Positions 14,702 to 23,476 of a stretch of 64,000 nucleotides of DNA are shown in pieces. Positions within the stretch are counted from its first letter, which is position 1. Each line of letters opens with the position of its first letter. Source of the stretch: Pseudonocardia sp. MH-G8 (GTDB lineage: Bacteria; Actinomycetota; Actinomycetes; Mycobacteriales; Pseudonocardiaceae). The position numbers and the translations under genes were made by a program. The notes under the pieces are model-generated. The model did no database searches and was not told the origin of the DNA. It worked only from the letters and a program-made list of their open reading frames with translations. The stretch covers positions 124,001-188,000 of the forward strand of contig NZ_NKYF01000006.1 of assembly GCF_002262885.1 (NCBI RefSeq), in the 5' to 3' direction.

Positions 14702-17530
14702 ATGCAGGGAGATCCCTTGACCGGCCAGAACAACGACGGCAGTACCCGGACTTCTGGGTCTGGGCCGCGCCGCGTGCACGTCATCCGCGACGGGCTCGCC
14801 GCGCACCTGCCGGACATCGACCCCGAGGAGACGGCCGAGTGGCTCGACTCCTTCGACGGCATGCTCGACGCCGCAGGTCAGCAGCGTGCTCGGTACCTGA
14901 TGCTGCGGATGCTGCAGCGCGCCCGGGAGCGGCACGTCGGCGTCCCGTCGCTGACGAGCACCGACTACGTCAACACCATCCCCACCGACCGCGAGCCGTG
15001 GTTCCCCGGTGACGAGGAGGCCGAGCGGGCCTACCGCCGCTGGATCCGGTGGAACGCTGCCATGACCGTGCACCGCGCGCAGCGCCCGGGCATCGGGGTG
15101 GGCGGGCACATCTCGTCCTACGCGTCCTCGGCCACGCTCTACGAGGTGGGGTTCAACCACTTCTTCCGTGGCAAGGACCACCCGGGCGGGGGTGACCAGG
15201 TCTACATCCAGGGCCACGCGTCCCCGGGCATCTACGCCCGCGCCTACCTCGAGGGGCGGCTGACGGAGGACCGGCTCGACGGGTTCCGCCAGGAGCTCTC
15301 GCACGGCGGGCCGGGCCACGGCCTGCCGTCCTACCCGCACCCGCGGTTGATGCCGGACTTCTGGGAGTTCCCCACGGTCTCGATGGGCCTCGGCCCGATG
15401 AACGCGATCATGCAGGCCCGGTTCAACCGGTACCTGGGCGCCCGCGGCCTCTCCGACACCTCCCAGCAGCAGGTGTGGGCGTTCCTCGGCGACGGCGAGA
15501 TGGACGAGCCGGAGTCCCGCGGGTTGATCCACGTGGCGGCCACCGAGGGTCTGGACAACCTGACGTTCGTCGTCAACTGCAACCTGCAGCGCCTCGACGG
15601 CCCGGTCCGCGGCAACGGTAAGATCATCCAGGAGCTGGAGTCGTTCTTCCGCGGTGCCGGCTGGAACGTGATCAAGGTGATCTGGGGCCGGGAGTGGGAC
15701 GCCCTGCTGCACGGCGACCGCGACGGCGCCCTGATCAACCTCATGAACGACACGCCGGACGGCGACTACCAGACCTACAAGGCCAACGACGGCGGCTACG
15801 TCCGCGACCACTTCTTCGGTCGCGACCCGCGCACGAAGGCCCTGGTGGAGCCGATGTCCGACGCCGACATCTGGAACCTCAAGCGCGGTGGGCACGACTA
15901 CCGCAAGGTCTACGCCGCCTACGCCGCCGCGCTGGAGCACGAGGGCCAGCCCACGGTCATCCTGGCCAAGACGATCAAGGGTTACGGGCTGGGCTCGCAC
16001 TTCGCCGGGCGCAACGCCACGCACCAGATGAAGAAGCTGTCGCTGGACGACCTCAAGGAGTTCCGCGACTCGCAGCGCATCCCGATCGCGGACAAGGCGC
16101 TGGAGGAGGACCCGTACCTGCCGCCGTACTACCACCCGGGCCAGGACGCGCCGGAGATCCGGTACATGCAGGAGCGGCGGCGCACGCTCGGCGGGCACCT
16201 GCCCTCGCGGCGGGTCACGGCGAAACCGCTGGTGCTGCCCGGCGACAAGGTCTACGACGTCGTGCGCAAGGGCTCGGGCAAGCAGGAGGTCGCCACCACG
16301 ATGGCGTTCGTCCGGGTGCTGCGCGAGCTCATCAAGGACCCGGAGATCGGCGACCGGTTCGTGCCGATCATCCCGGACGAGGCGCGCACGTTCGGGATGG
16401 ACTCGATGTTCCCGACGCAGAAGATCTACAACCCGAACGGGCAGCAGTACACGTCCGTGGACGCCTCCCTGATGCTCGCCTACCGCGAGAGCGAGCAGGG
16501 CCAGCTGCTGCACGAGGGGATCAACGAGGCGGGCTCGGTCGGCTCGTTCACCGCGGCGGGCACGTCGTACGCCACGCACGGGCAGCCGATGATCCCGGTC
16601 TACGTCTTCTACTCGATGTTCGGGTTCCAGCGCACCGGCGATTCGATCTGGGCCGCCGCCGACCAGATGGCCCGCGGGTTCCTCATCGGCGCCACGGCCG
16701 GGCGCACCACGCTCACCGGTGAGGGCCTGCAGCACAACGACGGGCACTCGCTGCTGCTGGCGGCGAGCAACCCGGCCGTCGTCTCCTACGACCCCGCGTT
16801 CTCGTTCGAGGTGGCGCACATCGTCAAGGACGGGCTCCGCCGGATGTACGGGGCACGCGCGGACGGGGAGGGTTCGGACACCCTCGAGGGCGAGAACGTC
16901 ATCTACTACCTGACGGTCTACAACGACCCCTACGTCCAGCCGGCCGAGCCGGAGGACCTCGACGTCGACGGCCTGCTGCGCGGCATCTACCGGTACGCGG
17001 CCAGCCCGCGGTCCGAGGGCCCGCAGGTGCGGCTGCTCGCGTCCGGTGTCGCGCTGCCGTGGGCCCTGCAGGCCCGCGACATGCTGGCCGAGCAGTGGGG
17101 CGTGGGCGCCGAGGTGTGGTCGGTGACGTCGTGGGGCGAGCTGCGCCGCGACGGTGTCGAGTGCGAGCAGCACAACCTGGTGCACCCGGATGCCGAACCA
17201 CGCGTCCCCCACATCAGCCGGGCGCTGGCCGGGGACGTCCCCGTCGTCGCGACGTCGGACTGGATGCGCGCCCTTCCCGACCTGGTCCGCCAGTGGGTGC
17301 CCGCGCCGTTCACCAGCCTCGGCACGGACGGCTTCGGGCTGTCCGACACGCGGCCCGCGGTGCGCAGGCACTTCAACGTCGACGCCGAGTCCATCACGGT
17401 GGCGGCGCTGGCGACGCTGGCCGGGCGCGGGGAGTTCGACCGCAGCGCGGTGGCCGAGGCCGCCGCGAAGTACCGGATCGACGACCCGCGGGCGGCCGGT
17501 CCGCAGACCAGCGACAGCGGGGTGGCCTGA
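14702..17530 (+). CDS. aceE: Pyruvate dehydrogenase E1 component, homodimeric type
   Basis: 942 residues, full length for AceE. Landmarks are the thiamine-diphosphate region GDGEMDEPESRG with NCNLQRLDGPVRGNGKIIQE near 290, the C-terminal domain block EGINEAGSVGSFTAAGTSYA, and GLQHNDGHS near 680. It decarboxylates pyruvate and passes the acetyl group to E2, feeding acetyl-CoA to the fatty acid genes just downstream. ATG at 14702 has little ribosome site. A TTG at 14717 has AGGGAG 6 bp upstream and may be the real start. A strong terminator follows. Confidence 0.97.
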   Translation: MQGDPLTGQNNDGSTRTSGSGPRRVHVIRDGLAAHLPDIDPEETAEWLDSFDGMLDAAGQQRARYLMLRMLQRARERHVGVPSLTSTDYVNTIPTDREPWFPGDEEAERAYRRWIRWNAAMTVHRAQRPGIGVGGHISSYASSATLYEVGFNHFFRGKDHPGGGDQVYIQGHASPGIYARAYLEGRLTEDRLDGFRQELSHGGPGHGLPSYPHPRLMPDFWEFPTVSMGLGPMNAIMQARFNRYLGARGLSDTSQQQVWAFLGDGEMDEPESRGLIHVAATEGLDNLTFVVNCNLQRLDGPVRGNGKIIQELESFFRGAGWNVIKVIWGREWDALLHGDRDGALINLMNDTPDGDYQTYKANDGGYVRDHFFGRDPRTKALVEPMSDADIWNLKRGGHDYRKVYAAYAAALEHEGQPTVILAKTIKGYGLGSHFAGRNATHQMKKLSLDDLKEFRDSQRIPIADKALEEDPYLPPYYHPGQDAPEIRYMQERRRTLGGHLPSRRVTAKPLVLPGDKVYDVVRKGSGKQEVATTMAFVRVLRELIKDPEIGDRFVPIIPDEARTFGMDSMFPTQKIYNPNGQQYTSVDASLMLAYRESEQGQLLHEGINEAGSVGSFTAAGTSYATHGQPMIPVYVFYSMFGFQRTGDSIWAAADQMARGFLIGATAGRTTLTGEGLQHNDGHSLLLAASNPAVVSYDPAFSFEVAHIVKDGLRRMYGARADGEGSDTLEGENVIYYLTVYNDPYVQPAEPEDLDVDGLLRGIYRYAASPRSEGPQVRLLASGVALPWALQARDMLAEQWGVGAEVWSVTSWGELRRDGVECEQHNLVHPDAEPRVPHISRALAGDVPVVATSDWMRALPDLVRQWVPAPFTSLGTDGFGLSDTRPAVRRHFNVDAESITVAALATLAGRGEFDRSAVAEAAAKYRIDDPRAAGPQTSDSGVA

Positions 17531-17539
17531 CCCGACACC

Positions 17540-17583
17540 GGTGGAGGGGGCCGCGTGGTGGTGCGAACGCGGCCCCCTCCACC
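17540..17583 (+). terminator. Terminator hairpin after aceE
   Basis: A perfect 17-bp stem (17540-17556 with 17567-17583) and a 10-nt loop start 10 bp after the aceE stop. GC-rich with no T-run, as is typical for actinobacteria. Confidence 0.85.
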
Positions 17584-17748
17584 TGAGAGCCGGGAAATCG
17601 CCGCCGTCTTTGAAAAATCACTGGTCATTGACTCTCGGCAGCGGGGCCCGAACACGATACGCTCCGGCGCGACGCCGGCGCGGGTGATCGCGAACGGGGT
17701 CCCGACCGGGGCGGACGTGCCCCGGCACCAGGTACGAGGAGAGCAAGA

Positions 17749-17955
17749 ATGGCAGAGGGCACCGTCAAGTGGTTCAACAGCGAGAAGGGCTACGGCTTCC
17801 TCGCTCCTGACGGTGGTGGCGCGGACGTGTTCGTGCACTACTCGGCGATCCAGACCAACGGGTACAAGAGCCTCGACGAGGGCCAGCGGGTGTCGTTCGA
17901 CATCGAGCAGGGCCAGAAGGGCCCGCAGGCCACCAAGGTCACCCCGCTCGGCTGA
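17749..17955 (+). CDS. cspA: Cold-shock protein (CspA family)
   Basis: 68 residues, one cold-shock domain. The RNA-binding motifs KGYGFL (RNP1) and DVFVHYSAI (RNP2) are intact after GTVKWFNSE. It acts as an RNA chaperone in the cytoplasm. AGGAGAG lies 7 bp before the ATG. The ~165-bp leader after the aceE terminator is long, as in other csp genes, and could carry a thermosensitive structure (not shown here). Confidence 0.96.
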   Translation: MAEGTVKWFNSEKGYGFLAPDGGGADVFVHYSAIQTNGYKSLDEGQRVSFDIEQGQKGPQATKVTPLG

Positions 17956-18077
17956 TCGCCGACACACCAGCAGGTTCTGACGTCGGAGGTCCTGGCGCCG
18001 TTGCGCCGGTCTCCGCGGCCACCCTCCGCAGGCTGGAACTGGCTGCGGGCGATCTGGCTGCCGCGTGCCTCGCGGCG

Positions 18078-19211
18078 ATGGAGCAAGGGCTGCCGTGGTT
18101 CGCCCGGCTGCCGGCGCACATGCGTGCGGGCGTCCAGCTCGTCACGCAGACCGGGGTCGCCAACTTCGTCGCCTGGCTGGGTCATCGCGGTGAGCGGGTC
18201 CGGCTCACGGCCGAGGCGTTCCGGATCGCGCCCCGCGACCTGGCGCGCCGGCTCACCCTGTCCCAGACCGTCGACCTCGTCCGCATCGCGACGCAGGTCT
18301 TCGAGCAGCAGCTGCCACCGCTGGCAGCGGACGCGGCGGAGCACCGCGCCCTCGTGGAGGGCGTGCTGCGGTTCGGTCGCGAGATCGCCTTCTCCGCGGC
18401 CACGGTGTACGCGGGCGAGGCGGAGACGCGCGGGGCGTGGGACGCGCGCGTCGAGGCCCTGGTGGTCGACGCCGTCGTGCGCGGTCCCGGTGCGGAGCCG
18501 GGCAGCACCGCCCGCAGCAGGGCCGACGGCCTGGTCTCACGCGCGTCCGCGCTGGGCTGGGACCCCACGGAGCCGCTGCGCGTGGTGGTCGGCACCCCGG
18601 CTCCCGAGGCCCGCGAGGAGCTGCTGTCCGAACTGCGCCGCGAGGCGGACCGCTCGGGCCAGTCCGTGCTCATCGGCGTGCAGGGCAACCGGCTCGTCGT
18701 CCTGCTCTCGGAGCCGCCGGGGCTGGACACGGGCGGCGACATCGGCACGGTCGTCGAGGCCTTCGGACCCGGTCCCGTCGTCGTCGGCCCCCGCGCCGAG
18801 GACCTCACCACCGCGCACGTGAGCGCTCGGGACGCGCTCGCCGGCCTGCGCGCGGCACCCGCCCGTCCGGGCGCCCCGCGCCCCGTCGCCGCCGACGACC
18901 TGCTACCCGAGCGCGCGCTCGCCGGTGACCCGGTGGCGCACCGCAAGCTCGTCACCACCTGCGTCGACCCACTCACCGTCGCGGGCGGCGAGCTGCTGAC
19001 CACGCTCGCCGCGTTCCTCGACGGCGGCGGTGCGCTCGAGGCGTGCGCCCGAGCGCTGTTCGTCCACCCCAACACGGTGCGCTACCGGCTGCGCCGCGTG
19101 AGCGACCTCACCGGGCTGCAACCGACCGATCCCCGCGATGCCCTGGTGCTGCGCATCGCCGTGCTGGTCGCCAGACTGGGCCCCGGCCGCGACCCGGCGG
19201 ATGCGGGGTGA
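18078..19211 (+). CDS. fasR: FasR-like regulator (PucR/CdaR family HTH) of fatty acid synthesis
   Basis: 377 residues from the first ATG. The C-terminal PucR-type helix-turn-helix is clear (LAAFLDGGGALEACARALFV, HPNTVRYRLRRVSDLTGL), after a GGDEF-like middle region. The position just before fabD matches FasR, the activator of fabDHPF operons in Streptomyces and relatives. The frame stays open and looks coding upstream (SAATLRRLELAAGDLAAACL), but contains no ATG, GTG or TTG. GGAGGT at 17985-17990 stands 9 bp before a GTT at 18000. So the natural N-terminus is probably at 18000, with an unusual or mutated start codon. Confidence 0.88.
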   Translation: MEQGLPWFARLPAHMRAGVQLVTQTGVANFVAWLGHRGERVRLTAEAFRIAPRDLARRLTLSQTVDLVRIATQVFEQQLPPLAADAAEHRALVEGVLRFGREIAFSAATVYAGEAETRGAWDARVEALVVDAVVRGPGAEPGSTARSRADGLVSRASALGWDPTEPLRVVVGTPAPEAREELLSELRREADRSGQSVLIGVQGNRLVVLLSEPPGLDTGGDIGTVVEAFGPGPVVVGPRAEDLTTAHVSARDALAGLRAAPARPGAPRPVAADDLLPERALAGDPVAHRKLVTTCVDPLTVAGGELLTTLAAFLDGGGALEACARALFVHPNTVRYRLRRVSDLTGLQPTDPRDALVLRIAVLVARLGPGRDPADAG

Positions 19212-19275
19212 GCTGCGGAGACCAGACAACGAAGGGCGGTGGCACGGTGGGAAGCGTGACGGGACGGCACCAGTG

Positions 19276-19296
19276 CTTTGGAGGAAACCTCCAAAG
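19276..19296. promoter_or_regulatory. Candidate FasR operator CTTTGGAGG-AAA-CCTCCAAAG
   Basis: A perfect 9-bp inverted repeat with a 3-bp centre lies between fasR and fabD, 70 bp before the fabD start. Its A/T-containing core stands out in GC-rich DNA. The placement fits control of the fab operon by FasR. Confidence 0.6.
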
Positions 19297-19365
19297 TCGG
19301 CTCGCCGAGTTGGTGGGCGCCGACGCTGCCGCGCCGGCGCCGTACCGGGTTTGCTCGCAACCGTG

Positions 19366-20295
19366 ATGGCCCTCCTCGCACCCGGCCAGGGCTCCCAGAC
19401 CCCCGGGATGCTCGCCCCGTGGCTCGCGGACCCCGCGGCCATGCAGACCCTCGCCCGCTGGTCCGACGCCACCGGGCTCGACCTGCAACGCCTCGGCACC
19501 ACCGCCGACGCGGACGAGATCAAGGACACCGCCGTCACGCAGCCGCTGGTGGTCGCCACCGCGCTGCTGGCCGCGACCCGGCTCGCCGAACGCATCGCGT
19601 TCCCCGCCGCCGCGCCCGTCGCCGGGCACTCGGTCGGGGAGCTCGCCGCCGCGGCGGTCGCGGAGGTCCTCTCCCCCGATGCCGCCGTGTCACTCGCCGC
19701 GGTGCGCGGCCGTGAGATGGCTGCCGCGTGCGCCCTCGAACCCACCGGCATGAGCGCGGTCCTCGGTGGGAAACCCGACGAGGTGCTGGCGAAGCTCGCC
19801 GAGCTGGGTCTGGACGCGGCGAACCGCAACGGAGCGGGACAGGTCGTCGCGGCCGGTCCCGTCGCGACGCTCGAGGCCCTGGCCGCCGACCCGCCCGAGC
19901 GCGCTCGCGTGATCCCGCTGCCGGTCGCCGGCGCGTTCCACACCCGCTTCATGGCGCCCGCGGAGGACGCGATGCGCCGCCACGCCGGCTCCGTCACGCC
20001 CGCCGACCCGGTCCGGCCGCTGCTGTCCAACGCCGACGGCGAGGTCGTCGCGGACGGGGCCGAGGCGCTGCGGCGGCTCGTCGCGCAGGTCACCCTGCCG
20101 GTGCGGTGGGACTCCTGCATGGCCCGGCTGCGCGAGCTGGGCGTCACCGCCGTGATCGAGCTGCCGCCGGCCGGCACGCTGGTCGGGCTCGTCAAGCGCG
20201 ACCTCAAGGGCACGGCCACGCTCGCCCTCAAGACCCCCGACGACCTGGACCGGGCCGTCGAACTCATCACCGAGCACGCGGGAGCCGACACGTGA
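19366..20295 (+). CDS. fabD: Malonyl-CoA:ACP acyltransferase
   Basis: 309 residues. It has the N-terminal LLAPGQGSQTPGML, the nucleophile motif GHSVGELAAAAVAE near residue 88 (catalytic Ser), and GAFHTRFMAPAED near 190 (catalytic His). It loads malonate onto ACP, the first step of type II fatty acid synthesis. ATG at 19366, with a GTG one codon earlier. It overlaps fabH by 4 bp (GTGA), so the two are translationally coupled. Confidence 0.96.
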   Translation: MALLAPGQGSQTPGMLAPWLADPAAMQTLARWSDATGLDLQRLGTTADADEIKDTAVTQPLVVATALLAATRLAERIAFPAAAPVAGHSVGELAAAAVAEVLSPDAAVSLAAVRGREMAAACALEPTGMSAVLGGKPDEVLAKLAELGLDAANRNGAGQVVAAGPVATLEALAADPPERARVIPLPVAGAFHTRFMAPAEDAMRRHAGSVTPADPVRPLLSNADGEVVADGAEALRRLVAQVTLPVRWDSCMARLRELGVTAVIELPPAGTLVGLVKRDLKGTATLALKTPDDLDRAVELITEHAGADT

Positions 20296-21278
20296 CACCA
20301 CTCCGCACCGCGCGGGCCGCCGCCGGCGCCCGGATCCTCGGCCTGGGCAGCACGCAACCCGAGAACGTCGTCACCAACGACGACCTCGCCCAGCGCATGG
20401 ACACCAACGACCAGTGGATCCGCGAGCGGGTCGGCATCCAGAGCCGGCGCATCGCCGAGGAGGGCACGCTGCTGGTCGACATGGCGGTCGAGGCCGGTGC
20501 TCGCGCGGTCAAGGACTCCGGGCTCGCACCCACCGAGATCGACACCGTGATCGTGGCGACCTGCACGATGCCCAACGGGATCCCGAACGCCGCCGCGCAG
20601 ACCGCGGAGCGCATCGGCATCCCCGCGCCCGGCGCGTTCGACCTCAACGCCGCCTGCGCCGGCTTCTGCTACGGGATGGGCACCGGGGCCGACCTCGTGC
20701 GCGCAGGATCGGCGCGGAACGTGCTGGTCATCGGGGCCGAGAAGCTGTCGGACTGGATCGACTGGACCGACCGTTCCACCGCCATCATCTTCGCCGACGG
20801 CGCGGGCGCCGCGGTCCTCGGACCGGCCACCGACGCCGCCTCCGTCGGTGTCGGGCCGCTGGCCTGGGGCAGCGCGGGCGACCTGGCCCAGACCATCCGC
20901 GTCAACGCCGACACCAACGCCCTGTTCCAGGAGGGCCAGGCGGTCTTCCGCTGGGCCACCACGAAGATCGCCCCCGTCGCCCTGAAGGCGATCGAGCTGG
21001 CCGGCGTCACGCCGGCCGACATCGACGTCTTCGTGCCCCACCAGGCCAACCTGCGCATCGTCGAGGCGGTGGCGAAGCGGCTGCGCGCGGCGGGGGCGCG
21101 TGACGACATGGTCGTGGCCGACGACATCGTCCACTCCGGCAACACCTCGTCGGCGTCGATCCCGCTCGCGCTCGACCACATGCGCGCCGCCGGGCGGGTG
21201 CGCTCCGGTGACACCGTGCTGCTCGTCGGTTTCGGCGCCGGCCTGTCCTACGCCGGTCAGGTCGTCATCTGTCCCTAG
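20292..21278 (+). CDS. fabH: Beta-ketoacyl-ACP synthase III
   Basis: 328 residues. The catalytic triad is visible: Cys in LNAACAGFCYG near 116, His in FVPHQANLRI near 250, Asn in HSGNTSSASIPL near 280. The entry motif NDQWIRERVGIQSRR is typical. It condenses an acyl-CoA starter with malonyl-ACP. GTG start overlaps the fabD stop. Confidence 0.96.
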   Translation: MTPLRTARAAAGARILGLGSTQPENVVTNDDLAQRMDTNDQWIRERVGIQSRRIAEEGTLLVDMAVEAGARAVKDSGLAPTEIDTVIVATCTMPNGIPNAAAQTAERIGIPAPGAFDLNAACAGFCYGMGTGADLVRAGSARNVLVIGAEKLSDWIDWTDRSTAIIFADGAGAAVLGPATDAASVGVGPLAWGSAGDLAQTIRVNADTNALFQEGQAVFRWATTKIAPVALKAIELAGVTPADIDVFVPHQANLRIVEAVAKRLRAAGARDDMVVADDIVHSGNTSSASIPLALDHMRAAGRVRSGDTVLLVGFGAGLSYAGQVVICP

Positions 21279-21335
21279 GATCGCTGCCGGATCCTGCTCA
21301 CTCCTCGCAAGTCCCCCACCAGAAGGAGAACCACC

Positions 21336-21578
21336 ATGGCCGACAACACCGAGATCCTCAGCGGGCTCGCCGAGATCGTCGAGGAGGTCGCCGGCATCGA
21401 CACCGCCGAGGTGTCGGCCGAGAAGTCGTTCGTCGACGACCTGGACATCGACTCGCTGTCGATGGTCGAGATCGCCGTGCAGGCCGAGGACAAGTTCGGC
21501 GTGAAGATCCCGGACGACCAGCTGGCCGAGCTGAAGACGGTCGGCGACGCCGTCGACTACATCCAGAAGAACCAGTGA
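21336..21578 (+). CDS. acpP: Acyl carrier protein
   Basis: 80 residues, acidic. The phosphopantetheine attachment Ser lies in DLDIDSLSMVEIAVQ near residue 40. A strong AGAAGGAG ribosome site precedes the ATG, fitting its high expression. Third structural gene of the fab operon. Confidence 0.96.
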   Translation: MADNTEILSGLAEIVEEVAGIDTAEVSAEKSFVDDLDIDSLSMVEIAVQAEDKFGVKIPDDQLAELKTVGDAVDYIQKNQ

Positions 21579-21648
21579 GCGAGCTTGCGAGCGAACCAAT
21601 GTCACAGCGCCTGCGCGAAGCGCTGACCGAGCGCAGCGAGGTCATGCG

Positions 21649-22914
21649 ATGAGCCCTCAGGTCGGCGGCACCCAGGTCGAGGTCGTCGTCACCGGGCTCG
21701 GCGCGACGACCCCGCTCGGTGGGGACGTCGCATCGACCTGGGACGCCATGCTGGCCGGGCGCTCCGGCATCCGGCGGATCGACGACGACGAGCACGAGTG
21801 GGTGACGCGTCACCAGCTCCCGGTCAAGATCGCCGCACCGCTCGCGGTGGCGCCCACGGAGGTGCTCCCGCGGGTGAAGGCCCGGCGCCTGGACCGCTGC
21901 GAGCAGGTCGCCCTGGTCGCAGCCAAGGAGGCGTGGGAGCACGCGGGCCTGGGTGAACCGGGCGAGCAGGTGGACCCCGAGCGGCTCGGCGTGGTCATCG
22001 GCACCGGGATCGGCGGCGCCGTCACCCTGCTCGACCAGGACGACCTGCTCGAGCGCGACGGCCTGCGCAAGGTCTCGCCGCTCACCGTGCCGATGCTGAT
22101 GCCGAACGGGCCCGCGGCCTGGGTCGGCATCGAGTACGGCGCCCGCGCCGGCGTGCACGCACCGGTCTCGGCCTGCGCGTCCGGCGCCGAGTCGCTGGCC
22201 TGGGCCCTCACGCTGCTGCGCAGCGGTGAGGTCGACGTCGTGCTCGCCGGCGGCGCGGAGGCCTGCATCACGGGCATCACCGTGGCCGGCTTCGTGCAGG
22301 CCAGGACGCTCTCTCAGCGCAACGACGACCCGGAGCGCGCATCGCGCCCGTGGGACACCGGGCGCGACGGGTTCGTGCTCGGCGAGGGCGCAGGCGTGCT
22401 GGTCCTGGAACGGGCCGAGCACGCCGCGGCCCGCGGCGCCACCGTGTACGGCCGCCTCGCCGGCGCCGGCCTCACCGCCGACGCCTACCACATCACGGGG
22501 CCCGAGCCCGAGGGCATCGGGCAGTCGCGGGCCATCGCCAAGGCGGTGCGCGACGCGGGCCTGGACGCCTCGGACGTGGGGCACGTCAACTGCCACGCCA
22601 CCTCCACGGTGGCCGGCGACGTCGGCGAGACCCGCGCCGTGCGCAAGGCGCTGGGCGACCACCCGGTTCTCACCGCGCCCAAGTCGGCGCTGGGCCACCT
22701 CGTGGGCGCGGCAGGGGCCGTCGAGAGCATCATCACCCTCCTCTCGATCAAGGAGGGGGTCATCCCCGCCACGCTCAACCTCCAGGAGCTCGACCCCGGC
22801 GTCGAGCTCGACGTGGTGGCGGGCGAGCCGCGCAAGGTCGACCTCACGGCCGCCGTCTGCGACTCGTTCGGCTTCGGCGGCCACAACGCCGCCGTCGCGT
22901 TCACGAAGGTCTGA
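21649..22914 (+). CDS. fabF: Beta-ketoacyl-ACP synthase II
   Basis: 421 residues. Catalytic Cys in VSACASGAESLAWA near 170, first His in VNCHATSTVAGD near 310, second His in KSALGHLVGAAGAVE near 345, and the C-terminal FGFGGHNAAVAF loop. It elongates acyl-ACP chains. ATG at 21649. The 70 bp after acpP have no terminator, so it belongs to the same operon. Confidence 0.96.
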   Translation: MSPQVGGTQVEVVVTGLGATTPLGGDVASTWDAMLAGRSGIRRIDDDEHEWVTRHQLPVKIAAPLAVAPTEVLPRVKARRLDRCEQVALVAAKEAWEHAGLGEPGEQVDPERLGVVIGTGIGGAVTLLDQDDLLERDGLRKVSPLTVPMLMPNGPAAWVGIEYGARAGVHAPVSACASGAESLAWALTLLRSGEVDVVLAGGAEACITGITVAGFVQARTLSQRNDDPERASRPWDTGRDGFVLGEGAGVLVLERAEHAAARGATVYGRLAGAGLTADAYHITGPEPEGIGQSRAIAKAVRDAGLDASDVGHVNCHATSTVAGDVGETRAVRKALGDHPVLTAPKSALGHLVGAAGAVESIITLLSIKEGVIPATLNLQELDPGVELDVVAGEPRKVDLTAAVCDSFGFGGHNAAVAFTKV

Positions 22915-22920
22915 GCGGGG

Positions 22921-23463
22921 TCAGCACGCCTCCGGCGCGGAGCTGCCGCCCCCGGTCACGTCGATCAGGGGCGGCGCTCCGCGCATGGGCAGGGTCGACC
23001 GCCAGCAGATGCGCTCGACCTGCAGGTCCGCCGGCGCGTCCTGCACATCCTGCATGCTGACGAAACGCACCCGTACCAGCAGGCCGGCGTCGGGTTCGGT
23101 GTCGATCCGGTCCACCCGGATCGTGCCGTCCCGGGTCGTCGCGTAGGCGTCCTGCCAGTCGTCCTCGGGCAGCGCATCCGCCCGGGCCGGCACCACGGTG
23201 GCACGCCACCCGGCGTAGTCCCGCTCGTTGATCGCGTCGTAGTGGCGTTGCAGCTGCACCCGCACCTCGTCGGCCGCCGGATGCCGCGCAGCGTCGGCGG
23301 AGAGTTGCACCTCCCCCGACCCGACCCCCTCGGCCGGCACCGACGGCGGAGCCGCGAGCGGCGCGGGGCCGGCGCTCGCCCGGGTGGCGAGTGCGGTCGC
23401 ACCGCCCGCCACGAGCAGCACACCGAGCAGCAGTGCGACGGCAGGCGTCGCCCAGCGGGTCAC
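22921..23463 (-). CDS. Membrane-anchored or secreted protein with NTF2-like C-terminal part
   Basis: 180 residues. One N-terminal hydrophobic helix (residues 7-26) is followed by a Pro/Ala linker and a ~110-residue domain (VQLQRHYDAINERDYAGWRA) that looks like the NTF2/SnoaL fold common in actinobacterial extracellular proteins. The protein is outside the cell, tethered or cleaved. It starts 13 bp downstream of the POT transporter stop, so the two are probably co-transcribed. Function unknown. Confidence 0.75.
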   Translation of the reverse strand: MTRWATPAVALLLGVLLVAGGATALATRASAGPAPLAAPPSVPAEGVGSGEVQLSADAARHPAADEVRVQLQRHYDAINERDYAGWRATVVPARADALPEDDWQDAYATTRDGTIRVDRIDTEPDAGLLVRVRFVSMQDVQDAPADLQVERICWRSTLPMRGAPPLIDVTGGGSSAPEAC

Positions 23464-23476
23464 AGCGGGGTCCTCC

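Noticed and set aside
14690..17371. 893-residue open frame opposite aceE
   Set aside because: The composition (Arg/Val/Gly/His runs) and exact antisense position to a full-length conserved enzyme mark it as a shadow.
17600..17748. Promoter TTGACT ... ATACGCT before the cold-shock gene
   Set aside because: The two elements are about 23 bp apart, too far for a normal sigma-A promoter, so it was not called.
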